A DNA stretch of 64,000 nucleotides from Amphiura filiformis (lineage: Eukaryota > Echinodermata > Ophiuroidea > Amphilepidida > Amphiuridae), in contig NC_092636.1 in NCBI RefSeq assembly GCF_039555335.1, positions 56,351,706 through 56,415,705 on the forward strand. Reading direction: 5' to 3'. Shown in pieces: positions 1 through 11,126 of this stretch. The notes under the pieces are model-generated. The model was not told the origin of the DNA. It did no database searches and saw only the letters and a list, made by a program, of their open reading frames with translations. The position numbers and the translations under genes were made by a program. Positions within the stretch are counted from its first letter, which is position 1. Each line of letters opens with the position of its first letter.

Positions 1-590
1 TTGTTACGCTAGACATTGAATAGAAATGCACACATCATTGTCAGTGGTACCGGTACATGATTGCCATTCTTTTGTGGTACCGACTGCCGATGTCAATGAC
101 TGTCAGTGACTTGGGTAGAAGACTTTTATCCAACCAGGGATGCTTGGTCACCGTCAGTGACAAACACCAACCCTAATAATCAACACAATTGACAGAGGAA
201 GGCGTGGCCTAAAGTAACTTGCTTGATATTCTCCACTCTTGTACATGTATTCCCTAGTGGTATCAATTTTTGTTGTTGCTGAGATCATCGCTAGTGATCC
301 ACCCCAACCAATCAAATTTGTGCCCTCTGTGTGTCTTGAAGTCACTCACGTGGTATCCAGTGACCTGACCATATGTGAATAGAAATTTAATTTATTCCAA
401 TAGTATGCTTTTTAAAAAAGAACCCAGACAGATGAAAGGTAAAAGTATACATCACAGTTTCAGCTCTGAGTCTGATCTTGTTTAGTATTAAAAAAAAAAA
501 AAACAAGTTGTTTTATAGAAAAGTAAGATTTGTTTCATATCATTATCAAATAACATATGAGGTTAAATGCTAAATATTTACCATATATAC
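1..590. other. AT-rich stretch without recognised gene
   Basis: No coding exon, tRNA or clear repeat structure was recognised. It is probably intronic or upstream sequence of the NDUFC2-like gene whose later exons start at 1863. The only simple sequence is a short A-run near 490. Confidence 0.4.
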
Positions 591-960
591 TTTCCCCCCC
601 CCCCCACACTCCATTTTCTCACCTCTCGTCTCACATTCTTTGAATCCTCTCTCTCTCCCCGCCTTCTTAGCACCCCACCCTCTCTTTTTCCATTTGGTCG
701 TAATTCTTTTCAACCCCTCTCTTAACCAGTTCCCCTGTCTCACCCTGGGTCTCACCCTTCTCTCCACCTCTTCCTCCCATGCCAGCTTCCGAATCTCAAT
801 CTCCTCGCTCTCTCTTTACTGTCCCCCTAGCCCCTGCTATCACTTTACTGTCCACCAAACCCCCTCACTTTACTCTCCCCTACCCCTCGCTCCCTATCCC
901 CTCGCTCTCACTTTACTATCCCGTTCCCACCCCCCTCTCGCTCGCCCTCTCTCTTGGTTG
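591..960. repeat. CT-rich low-complexity tract
   Basis: A pyrimidine-rich tract begins with a run of C and continues with repeated TCTC/CCCC motifs on the + strand. The open frames across it are rich in Ser, Pro and Leu only because stop codons are rare in such sequence. No coding signal is seen. Confidence 0.7.
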
Positions 961-1862
961 ATATTCTTACTTTATTTTAATACCCAAAATAAATTCTAAA
1001 TTAGCTATACTCATCCTCTTGGGCTCTAGACACATGGCGCCATGTGATGGTGCCAATGTGTCTAGCTCCCATGGTGTGTGGTTATATATTTTGGATGTCT
1101 TTTGAATTATTCATGAAGACAATTTGACAGTGACTGATGATGTCGGTGACATGATTCTTATTCATCCAATGATACTCGTACAAAAGTCTCACATAGCAGT
1201 GATGAGAAAAAAATGACCAATAAAGAATAATGCACTAGGACAAGCACATGTATGTAAATATCATGTCAGTGAAATGGGCACCTCAACCAATTACAGCTTT
1301 GGAATATCATGACATAGTGTTCACTATTGTGCAGATCACGTGGGGTAGAGCAGTAATGCCACACACACGTTCTAGAGCATTTGTTTTGATGAATATTAGG
1401 TAAGCTTAATTGGAGATATTTCCCACGCTGTCAGGTTGTTGACTGTCGATACATGTCGATTGTCGAAAGTATTTTCTTCCGACATGGCGATACACAAAAT
1501 CTCTATCGATAACACCACTAATTGCAAGTTTACACAGGACTTGTAGTCCTCCAGCTATTTCACCGTATATCGACGTCTATTTGTCACTTCAACATTGATG
1601 GTATTGGAAATTTCCTGGGTGGGCGCTTATTAGGGCACGGGCGCTTATTGGAACGAATACGGTACATCATAAATATTTCAAATGATTATCCTCATGGCAG
1701 TTTTGCAATTCACCTTGACTGCCATCCAAGACAGAGTGGGATTGGCAAAATATGGAAAGTGTTGTTAATCAATATTAAAATATTGACTCTGACACAACAT
1801 GATAACATTTTGAGACAGTTGAATAATTCTGATTTTGTGTACATGTATTGTTTAATTTGTAG
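961..1862. other. Probable NDUFC2 intron, no feature seen
   Basis: This stretch ends in the acceptor (TTTGTAG) before the exon at 1863. A small perfect palindrome, CACATGGCGCCATGTG, lies near 1031. No first exon of the NDUFC2-like gene was found here. Confidence 0.4.
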
Positions 1863-2997
1863 GTATTTACAAACATATAACCACTGCCTTGATTGCTGGA
1901 TATGCAGGAACTAAATATGGTGAGTGGGGAGACAGAGAAACCAGGAAAAGAGATTACATCCTTGAAGAATACATGCAAAGACATCCAGAAGATTTTCAAA
2001 AACGTAAGTACATCATCCTTGTGGGTGATCGCAATGAGCTATTCTAGCTGAAATCCATATACCTTACCCCTATGGAAGACATGACCTTAATCTCACACAT
2101 AGAGGGTGTAGATTTAAAATGGGGTTACCACTCCCTGTGTGGAAGATTAATGACATGTCTTCCGTAGAAAACCTGTTACCAGGTCCAACAATATGAAAAC
2201 ATTTTATTGCATATAAAGTTAAAACATGATTGAGTTTTCAAATCAACAAAAACTTTGTCTTAGTTTCTTGAACACAAAATGGGGGTAGAGAATTCCCCCT
2301 AACTTTCACAAAATAGCCCCTGTAAAACACATTTGTTAATGGTAAAAAGTACACATAATAAGGGATACTTATCATAGATTCTGTTCAAACTAGCCAGGGC
2401 TAGTAATCAAGATCAATTGTTTTGAGCACTGCATACTAACATGTAATAGTTCTATATGTACCCTTGCGTCAATTTCAGTTCAATTATGGAAGAAATGGGA
2501 AATTCACATTGAAGCCTATGTGTTAATGAAAGTGGTTATATCAAAGCTTCACATCAGATGTAAAGTCATTTACTTTTAAGAAAATGGTAGCAGTCATGAA
2601 CTTAGATTTTGGTTGTGGAAACTCTAGAGGGATGACAAAGGTCATGTCACAGAATTTTATAAAAGCGAAAGTGGTAATGCAACATTCATTGAAATGAGTA
2701 TAAAGAGAGAAAAACAGAAAAAATCCCTTTCCGGCAAAATCCCTTGTTGGCGGCAAGAGCAGCTTAATTATATAGGCTTATTCCAAGACTGTTGTATCTG
2801 TTAGTCTGGATTTGCAATTTGGTCATTTTGAAGTTATCATTATATGGAAAAAGTTTTAATTTAACATTTTAAATAATATTGAAAGTCTGTGGGAACCCTT
2901 TTCTAAGGTATAATGTTAACTTATTGTTTTTCTTCTTTTTTCAGCTCCTGTTACGCTGATGGGTGAACAATTTATGCGGTGGAGACCCTGTAGGTAG
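1863..2997 (+). CDS. NDUFC2: NADH dehydrogenase 1 subunit C2-like, last two exons (5' partial)
   Basis: This is the C-terminal part of a small accessory subunit of mitochondrial complex I, a single-pass inner-membrane protein of the membrane arm. Exon 1863-2003 follows a TTTGTAG acceptor and ends at a GTAAGT donor. Exon 2945-2997 follows TTTTTTCAG and ends in TAG. The split codon C|CT joins them in phase. The peptide has a hydrophobic stretch (ITTALIAGYAG), then a basic/acidic segment ending YMQRHPEDF, and a short basic tail MRWRPCR before the stop. Vertebrate NDUFC2 has the same order: membrane segment, then a conserved Y-M-x-x-H-P-E-D-F motif, then a short C-terminus. The first residues come from an upstream exon (phase: one base carried in) that I cannot find, so the gene enters from the left. 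No AATAAA was located. The assignment rests on the HPEDF block and exon layout. Confidence 0.8.
2037..2172. repeat. Truncated copy of 180-bp palindromic MITE (family A)
   Basis: It shares GAAATCCATA, CCCCTATGGAAGACATGACC and the inverted 3' half with fuller copies at 4673-4851 and 9368-9549. It lies in the intron between the two NDUFC2-like exons. Confidence 0.6.
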
Positions 2998-3545
2998 TTA
3001 CAGCAAACATACTAGTGACAAGCTAAACACAAAATCTTGTGACCCAACCTGGATAACTGGACACTTATCTGCATGGATCATTTGTCTTGCAATATATTGC
3101 ATGTGTGATCAGCAAAATGAGATTTTAATGTACATAAAATGACAATTTAGGTTTGGATTATATCTAGTATATTGCATGGATGGGCATAGTGATAAAATAC
3201 TGCAAAACATTTGTTTTTGATTAAGTTACTTATTGCAAAATACGTAACAAGCACTCTACATTTTGCTGAAAGAATCATTCAGAAAATCCATTGAGCAGAA
3301 ATAACATTGCAAGTGCTGTGTAAGATACACAACTTTGCAAACTGTGAGCAAGTAAAATGCTACCAAAATTGAAGTGTTTTGCAGTATATGTTAATAATCA
3401 GGAAAAGAGAGACACATATTGGGTTAAATCCTGACATTGATGAAACCATACCTAGAATGGACACCAGGTTGGTGACTTGTTGAACATTACATCTGCTGTG
3501 ATAGTATATTTGTCTTGATTGTAGTGAGAGTGTCATGGAGTTTCT
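2998..3545. other. 3' flank of NDUFC2-like gene, nothing recognised
   Basis: AT-rich sequence downstream of the stop codon. It presumably includes the 3' UTR, but no canonical AATAAA was seen. Confidence 0.4.
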
Positions 3546-3550
3546 TACAA

Positions 3551-3895
3551 TCAATAAGGTAGAACCAAAGAGTACCAACTTTACCATGTTTGTGTGTCAC
3601 TCATGGAGGGCAAAATAGTGTACCTCTGAATTTTTTCACTATGCACGCACCAAACTTTGATTCTAAATGCGTGGTTGCTTGCGTTTTGTGTGTAACGCAT
3701 TGTGCCACAACTGCACAAAGCGCAACATATGTAAACCTTCCGAACGGAGAGCTTAAAGACACCAATTATCGTTCTATTTTGGGTTTAATCTAATTAACCC
3801 TGGAGGTACTCTATTTGCCCTCTATGAGCGGATGACTGATTTACCATAGAATTACACACAGCAAAATTTTGAGTTGGTACTCTTTGGGTCTAATC
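3551..3895. repeat. Foldback element with AACCAAAGAGTACC termini
   Basis: The left end AACCAAAGAGTACCAACT and the right end GTTGGTACTCTTTGGGT are inverted copies. Inner parts (ACTCATGGAGGGCAAA and its partner TTTGCCCTCTATGAGC) are also inverted. A related sequence in opposite orientation lies at 13555-13770, in VPS36 intron 11. It is non-coding and MITE-like. Confidence 0.6.
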
Positions 3896-4672
3896 TCATA
3901 ATACAAATTTAGACTGATGATATCTCAACCAGAAGTTATTTATACTTTGTTCAACTTGAAATAACTCATAACATCTTGGGTTGATACAGAATATGCAGAA
4001 TGCCAAATTCGCTTTGCGTAATGTATGATCAGCATAAAAGCATTTGCTTTTGTGAATTTACATGTACACACACATAAGTTGGGACTTACATGTGCAGTAA
4101 TCATATAGAAAACTTAGTAATTTTCACCTATATTGGTTGAACAAAGTATAGCTAACATTCTAATCTAAACCCAGGATCTAAACACATCATAAAGAAAATA
4201 TTCAAGGAACATGGATGATTTAGAACCATGGAAAATAGCATTCTGCTAGTTCCCTAAACCTGCTTAAATATAGACTTTTGCTCATCTTTATCTCGAATCA
4301 ATGAAAAGACCTGTGTTATGAGATCTTGTTAGTTCTGTTTGTGGTGAGTGACACTGTTCTACAGTAAGAGGGTTGAAGTTTTAAATACAAGTTATTGTAT
4401 GTTCATTCAATGACAATTTGTAAACTGGCTTTAAAAATTACACAAATTGATAACCATTTTGTGACCTATTCCAATCCAAGTTATTGTTGCAGACTTAGAG
4501 TCAGATACAAACAAAAATAGAAGACAATTTGATCGTTTTAAAAATCCCAAAACCTGATGTAAAATGTCCTCATATATGTCATTACCAAGCTGAACATTAA
4601 ATTTGGCCATTTGAATTTGGGCCTGTGAATATTGAAGATATTGGCATATTTCAAGCACTTGGTTTGAATAAA
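3896..4672. other. AT-rich intergenic stretch, nothing recognised
   Basis: No exon-like block, repeat unit or RNA gene was recognised between two foldback elements. Confidence 0.35.
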
Positions 4673-4851
4673 CTATTCCAGTTGAAATCCATTCACCCCC
4701 TATGGAAGATGACCTTAATCTCCCACACAGGGAATGTGAATTTCAAATAGGGTTACCTGAATGGGTGACTTCATTTGAAATCTACACCCCCTATGTGGGA
4801 GAGTAAGGTCACATCATCCATAGGGGATGTACTGATTTCAACTGTAATAGC
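4673..4851. repeat. Palindromic MITE, family A, full copy
   Basis: Termini ATTCCAGTTGAAATCC and its inverted partner (GATTTCAACTGTAAT) enclose two inverted halves with the shared motif CCCTATGGAAGATGACC. Other copies lie at 2037-2172, 6927-7860 (interrupted) and 9368-9549. Confidence 0.75.
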
Positions 4852-5273
4852 CTAATGTAATATGTATAATTACACTGCAATTTAAGGCTATCATTAAAAG
4901 CATGTCCATTCAGTTATTGGGTATATATTGTAGTGACTTTGAAAAAGCTTTACTTAGATGACATTTAAGTCTTGGTGTGCTACCTTAAAAGCCTACAATA
5001 CTAAACTTCCATCCCTTGAATCTATTGAAGTTGTTTATTAAAAAAGAAAATAACAAAATACACATTTTCAATGACTTCTAGCTTGTCTTATTTGTTGTAT
5101 GGTGAGGGAAAATGTCAAATATAAACGTTGGAAAAGTTACCCACTTGAAATATTTGGTTTCTTAAGGCCTGTACATGCTTATCTCCGCTAAATTTCAGCA
5201 TATGGAGGGAAATTGTGGAATTTAGCTTCCCCATTTAACAAATACATCAGAAATTATGGAAAATGTTGCTATC

Positions 5274-5931
5274 TTAAGGGATGGGGTATGAACGTTTGGA
5301 CAGTATTTATTGTTGGGACATTAGAGCACATCAGACATCGAATTGCATTCTGAATACGAAGAACGTCCTTCTGATATCAAATAATTTTGATTTTTTGAAA
5401 TTCGCAATGTAATACACATTTTATGACAAATGATTAAAAATTTATATTTTTTATATTTAACAGTACTCGAAGTAAACTTTATAAATCTGATGATTTATAC
5501 TTAAAGTGTATGTAGGTGGGATGAAAAGCCGACGATCAATTGAAAATTGTGACCTTTCGTATTGAAGATATGGATTTTTTTCCCAAAACACCAAAAAAAA
5601 TTAGGTCTTTTTGTGAAAAAAATCCATATCTTCAATATGAAAGGTCAAAATTTTCAATTGATTGTCGGCTTTTCCTCCTAGCTACATACACTTAAAGAAT
5701 ATATCATTAGATTTATAAAATTTACTTAGAGGACTGTTATATATCAAAAATGTGAAAAATATCAATTTTTTATAATTGGTCATAAAATCTGTATCATATC
5801 GTGAATTTCAAAAAACAAAAATTATTTGATATCAGAAAGACATTCTTCGTATTCAGAATGCAATTCGATGTCTGATGTGCTCTCATGTCTCACAAAAAAT
5901 ACTGTCAAAACGCTCATTCCAGATCCCTTAA
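5274..5931. mobile_element. 650-bp near-complete palindrome flanked by TTAA
   Basis: The two halves are inverted copies over almost their whole length: GAGCACATCAGACATCGAAT near 5325 pairs with ATTCGATGTCTGATGTGCTC near 5860. The centre is near 5595. TTAA occurs at both outer ends (5274-5277, 5928-5931), as expected for a piggyBac-type target duplication. It has no coding capacity. A half copy is at 47515-47779. Confidence 0.8.
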
Positions 5932-5983
5932 GAGTGAAAATTGGCTTCTAAATTTTAAGTGATCAAAGGTGACTTTTACACAT

Positions 5984-6710
5984 CCACTGGCCCATTCCAT
6001 GTCAACTCCAGGGATGTGCACCGCAGCACCTCTTCAATTTTTTTCTTTTTCTGTGTGGTGGTAGATATTGATGAGAGAGTAAAATTCGAAAATTTGAGCT
6101 TCATACTCCATTTCGTTTTCCCGTGGCATCAATTTGAAATTTAGGGGTCAGCGTAAAAAATGTGTCGCAATGCGAAAAGACAACGTTTGGAGGTCCATAA
6201 ATGTATAAAGGAACCATTTACAACTTTGAAAAGTATGTAATCTGGGGTACTTATTTGTGTAGAATTCAAATCTGGCATCAGAAAACTTGTAACTCCTTTA
6301 CTTTCAAAGATATAGGGCCCTCAAAATGCAACTTCGTCCATCCAGGACCAACTTTGGGGGGTCAGAACTCCAAAAGTAAAAATAATTTTACTGTCCATTT
6401 TTTTGCCAGTCCGAGCCCTTTGGTAGGACATTACTCTTATCAAATATTGAGCCTATTAGAATACTTTTAGCTGAGATATTACCCATGCAAAACCCCAATT
6501 GTACATTTTTTGGACCTCCAAACATCGTCTTTCGCGTTTTGACCCCCCTGAATTTCAAATTGATGCCACGGGAAAACGAAATGGAGTATGAAGCTCAAAT
6601 TTTCGGGATTTTACTTTCTCATCAATATCTACCACCACACAGAAAAAGAAAAAAATTGAAGAGGTGCTGCGGTGCACATCCCTGGAGTTGACATGGAATG
6701 GGCCCACTGC
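5984..6710. mobile_element. Foldback element with ~220-bp inverted arms
   Basis: The left arm starts with CCACTGGCCCATTCCATGTC. The right arm ends with its reverse complement, GACATGGAATGGGCCCACTG. Arms are about 220 bp, separated by about 270 bp. Blocks such as GGGATGTGCACCGCAGCACC are mirrored exactly. The short open frames are byproducts of the arms. Confidence 0.8.
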
Positions 6711-7053
6711 ACTGTAATCTGCTTATGAAAAGATTTGGCAAATTACAGCGGAGAATGAGAAATAAGAAACGGTAACATTTCCCCTTTTATAGGTCAAAAA
6801 CATACCATGACCAACCAACCTACCCAACTTCAGTAGACTGCACACCCATAGAACAGGTTTTTTTCTTTTTTTGTTGCTAGAGCCTTACAAAGGTTTTCAG
6901 ATGTAGCATGGTATCGCCGCATATGGGCTTTTCCAATTAAAATCCATACACCCCTTATGGATGGAAGACATGGCCTTAATCTCCCACACATTGAGTGTAG
7001 ATTTCAAATGGAGTCATTCATTTGGAATCCACACTCTCTGTGTGGAAGATTAA

Positions 7054-7812
7054 GGGGACTCGATCTTTTGTGCGTAATTATAGAGGGCCAGGGGATTCAC
7101 TCTATCATTAAAAAATCATTTTAAGAAGTCAAAGAGCGCTAAGAATAAAAACTGTAGTGTAATTCACGCCAGACACAATTTCTTTATATGACAAAAATTA
7201 AGTTTTGTAATCGATCAAAAAACAAACGTTTTATATCAATTTTAAATTTAGCCTGAATCCGTAAATTTGGTACCTCTCGCCCTTTTTTAGGTCAAGGCTG
7301 TTTTTACCATTATGCAGCGAACCATTGTTGAAGCTATTTCACATACATGTATAAAACATTCTAGTGAAAGAATGATGCCATATACTGTTGTTGATTTCGA
7401 ATGATGTCAGAAGTCGTAAATTTTAAGGTCCTAAATTCCTAAAACCAAAACAAAACATTGCGACGCAGAAATTTCCCGACTTACGCAATTTCATCATCAC
7501 ATCAGTGTCTTTATTATTTGTTTGAAACCTTTCCCAAACGTTCATGCTCTTTATGCATAAAACGGCTAATCTATCTTTAAAAACGCGTCTTTTTTTAGTA
7601 AACAAAAGGCTAAAGATGGCATTATGAGATTTATCATTTATCATTACACTCCTCCACTCAACTGCCACCGTGGCGAACGGTAAAGCGCTAGACGCGTAAT
7701 CGAAGGAATCGCTGGTTCGAATCCCAACAAAGCCTGTGGAAACTTTTTTTCTTCAAAATTCATGATCGCATTCCGAAATGAGTCACTTGTTGGTAAACCA
7801 TGTATCGTATCC
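7054..7812. mobile_element. 759-bp insertion with TTAA(GG) target duplication
   Basis: It is inserted into the MITE copy described for 6927-7860. It starts GGGGACTCGATC and ends CGTATCC. Terminal inverted similarity is weak (CGAT-containing ends). It contains a tRNA-like region at about 7663-7736 with a B-box GGTTCGAATCC. No transposase is present. Confidence 0.6.
7663..7736 (+). repeat. tRNA-derived SINE head (not a functional tRNA)
   Basis: An A-box-like GTGGCGAACGGTAAAGCGC and the B-box GGTTCGAATCCC are correctly spaced, but the acceptor and anticodon stems do not pair well. It is read as a tRNA-derived retroposon portion, not a tRNA gene. Confidence 0.55.
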
Positions 7813-7860
7813 TTAAGGTCATGTCTTCCATCCATAAGGGGTGTATGGATTTCAACTGCT

Positions 7861-9367
7861 TAGTAGTGCTATTATAATAGCCCATTGAATGGAAAGTAGA
7901 AGTGGAAACAAGCAGAGTTCAGACCAAACAAAATAATAGCTTTTCATAAAATTATTTTATTTTACCATGATTGCAATTACTTACAAAATATCTTTACATT
8001 TCGGGATATCATATTCCCTGTATTTTTCATAATTATTATATTTACAAATGACATGCAGGTATATGAGTTGTATTCTGTACAGGTGTCACAAAACTCTGCA
8101 AAAAAAACAATTGTTTTGGATCTAATTCTAAAGATCTCACAAAAAGTACAGTATGTTACTCAATCATAATGCCTATACATAAAGCTTTAGAACTATTACC
8201 AGGTAATTGTTTTCATAATATTTCAAACGGAGATATAAAGATGCACATTGTGATATCCCATTCACCCAATTCATTCCAAGTTGCATTTGCAGTAATCAAA
8301 TGGTTATTAAACGCAAGCATTATGGTTTTTAAAAAAATGTTTTTATCTTCATGCTGAATTATAACCAATGTATACAATTTTTACTGCAAAAATTGAAATG
8401 GGCGCTTGTCACCTTCAAACTTACACCGAGACCAAATATGATCAATAGTTTTAAAGTTTTAAAATTTTTGGCAACTTCCTTAGTGAGAAGAATATTCCAT
8501 CTGGCAATGTTGGTCAATTCATTATGGTTCAGGCCCTGGGTTGGCTGGTAAAAAACAGCGGAAAATACCAGGTGGGAAAAAACTTTACCAGCAAGGCGAT
8601 GAAAAAAATGCATCCCCATTTTAAAGGCCCAACTGACCCAGATTTTAATCTGTTTTTTTTATTTTCTTTTATTTGATGTATGCATACAAAATTAGCAGTT
8701 TTGGTTTTTTTTGGCCAAAAATGCACTGAGTTTGATGTAAATTGCTGTATGCATATAAAAATTTGCTGCTTGAGTCAAAACTTATTTGACTGGAACAAAT
8801 GTGAGCAAAGCAAGGGGAAAACTTATTTACTGATTTAGGGGACTTTTAGAATCATTTGCTAAAAAAACAAAAAACACCTGACCGACCGACCTACCCTACT
8901 TAAAAAGTATGCCCGTAGAACAGAGTTTCTTTTTTCTTTGCCTAAACACCACCAAGGCAATTCTGGCTTAAGTGTGAAGTACTCATAACTCAGTATTTCC
9001 CACCTGATGGAAATCAAGCCAGCACTGCTTAGGCCCTGGGAACCATAGGCAACAGGAATATTCCATCTGGTAATGTTATCAAGTTATTATGACTCAAGGA
9101 ACCAGGGCTGTACAGTCATTGTTTTGGAGCTCCGGCAGTCGGGCAGTAATTCAAAACCAGTTTTCCTGGGCGCATGGCAAAAGGTATACTATTTTCCTCC
9201 CCATGAGCGATACACAGAACTTCTGCAAGTGTAATTAGTCAAATACCAACTTGCCACACAGACATGACTATCATCTGATTATGTGGTCAAGTTGTTATGA
9301 CTCAAGGTACCAGGGCTGTCCCTTCATTATCTTTTTGAACTCAGACAATTGGATTCTAAGCCACTGG
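7861..9367. other. Intergenic stretch with diverged local duplications
   Basis: GAATATTCCATCTGG is followed by similar text at about 8490 and 9057. A segment with TTATGACTCAAGG(A/T)ACCAGG occurs at about 9090 and 9295. A segment with ACCGACC(G)ACCTACC and AGAACAG near 8880 resembles text near 6810. No gene was recognised. Confidence 0.4.
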
Positions 9368-9549
9368 GCTATTCCAATTGAAATCCATACACCTTTATGG
9401 ATGACCTTTATCTTTCACACAAGGAGTGTGAATTTCATATGGGGTTACGTGAATGGGCGACTCCATCTGAAATCTAGACCACCTTTTGTGAGAGACGAAG
9501 GTCATGTCTTCCATATTACAGAGGGTGTAAGGATTTCAACTGGAATAGC
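9368..9549. repeat. Palindromic MITE, family A, full copy
   Basis: CTATTCCAATTGAAATCC at the left pairs with GGATTTCAACTGGAATAG at the right. Internal inverted halves match the other family A copies. Confidence 0.75.
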
Positions 9550-10005
9550 TCATTTTGTCCCAACTACAAAATTACTGGCCCAATATTTGAATTGCCAACA
9601 GCCCCAGAGGTGAGGATTGGGGTTGTGGTCACTCAAATACTACCAATGCTTGTTTATCTACACTCAAACAGATCCTACATGGCATAACTGCTACCCCCTA
9701 AATGGCGTAACTGTAAATTTTTAATATCACTTAACCAATAACCTCTAAATGGCATAGTACTACATTTTGAATCATGCAATGTAGATGACAAAAAGAGACC
9801 CGGCCCTAAATGGCAAAAATGTTGATGCCATTGTATGCTCAAAATATTGCAGAGTGCAAAATTTCATGTAGCGCAAAAACTTCCAACTTTTTTCACTGAG
9901 AGAAAACACAAGGTAGCTGTATCATGTATCACTTCCACGTGCCTAGTAACAATCAACTCTTTCCTCATTGCTGTAACACCCTTGGATTGGAATGTTCCTT
10001 CCCAT
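9550..10005. other. Intergenic stretch, nothing recognised
   Basis: Three loose occurrences of AAATGGC(G/A)TA near 9700-9760 are the only visible pattern. Confidence 0.35.
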
Positions 10006-10219
10006 TTAACCCCATGAGAACTACCTGCCGATTGGCCAAAAAGAAGTTTTCATTATCAATTGGACCAATCAGCAACATTGTTAGAATAATTTCACCACAC
10101 CAAAAATTGGGGTGAATTATTTGCAAAACTCCATTCTGATTGGTGATTAAAGTGAAGATATCATGTAATTGACCAATCAGAGGCAATGTTAGATCGGCAG
10201 GTAGTGCTCAGGGGGTTAA
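10006..10219. mobile_element. 206-bp foldback MITE flanked by TTAA
   Basis: The left end CCCCATGAGAACTACCTGCC and the right end (reverse complement CCCCCTGAGCACTACCTGCC) form about 22-bp inverted termini. They are flanked by TTAA at 10006-10009 and 10216-10219. The interior is also partly palindromic (GACCAATCAG on both sides). The target choice fits the piggyBac type. Confidence 0.75.
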
Positions 10220-10605
10220 ATCCATTTACTTTCACCCACATAACACATTCCACCGATCAGCCCTCACACCTCCAGTCACTTTAGTCACATCAAAGTGTAC
10301 TGATTATGACTATACATTGTGTCGCCTCAAGTTTGGTAGTATAGTGTGCATATTTCACTGGTCACAGTATTAAATAACACAGTCAAGTCACTTGTAAATA
10401 CTTTGTCGACCACCTTTACTAATTGTTTTTAATATAAAATTTAGTTTGATTCATTCATTTACTTTAGTACATGATTTGTTTTCATTTTTATATTTTGTGC
10501 AATTCGTTCACACATTTAGTACATTATATATGTTTTTGTTTTGAAATATTTCTGGATATTTTTACAACAGCAGGATTCATGCTGACAGCTTTGTATTCAC
10601 AAATA
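10220..10605. other. AT-rich intergenic stretch, nothing recognised
   Basis: No exon-like or repeat structure was recognised. Confidence 0.35.
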
Positions 10606-11050
10606 AGACCACAAAAAGAAAATTGTTTGATTGGCGTAACATAAAAAAAAATTAGAGTAGGTAGGTCGGATTTTTTTTTAGTTTTTAAAGCTGTAAATTG
10701 CGTTTGATAAAGGCCTTGGAACCTCGTTTAATGTCATGTAGGGTTTGTTGTCACCGATGCCTAAGATTCCAATCACAGCTTTATGAAACTTCAGCCACTT
10801 GATGTGATATTTTTCTTTTATATGAGGTGCATTCATAGCCTCCTTCATGCAAAATTATCACCCATAGTGTGTGAAAATATGGGATTTTACACTAAAGTTT
10901 GGCCCATGATTGGTGCAAAATAAATAATACACATTTAGCAAATTGAATACGTTAATTAATTAATTTTTTTTGCAAAAAAAACTCAAGGGTTGGGTCTAAT
11001 TTTAGGGTCAGTCGGGTTACGCCAATCAAACAATTATTTTTTGTGGCTTA
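10606..11050. mobile_element. 445-bp element with ~35-bp inverted termini
   Basis: The left end TAAGACCACAAAAAG and the adjoining TTGTTTGATTGGCGTAAC match, inverted, the right end GTTACGCCAATCAAACAA...TTTGTGGCTTA. It is non-coding and ends about 75 bp short of the VPS36 stop codon, so it may sit in the VPS36 3' UTR or flank. Confidence 0.7.
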
Positions 11051-11126
11051 GGTTGCAGTACGTTTCATAGCAATAAACTTAACAATAGTTAAGTCAGTGT
11101 CTTTGTATGAAAGTTGATAGATTATT

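Larger units (their letters stand above)
6927..7860. mobile_element. Family A MITE interrupted by another insertion
   Basis: The left part (6927-7053) and right part (7813-7860) together reconstruct one family A MITE. Between them is a 759-bp foreign segment. The host sequence TTAAGG is present on both sides of the break. Confidence 0.75.

Noticed and set aside
640..999. 119-codon Ser/Pro/Leu-rich frame
   Set aside because: Composition effect of the CT-rich tract.
1482..1545. Short ATG-started frame as a possible NDUFC2 first exon
   Set aside because: It ends in a stop before any donor and has no resemblance to the NDUFC2 N-terminus.
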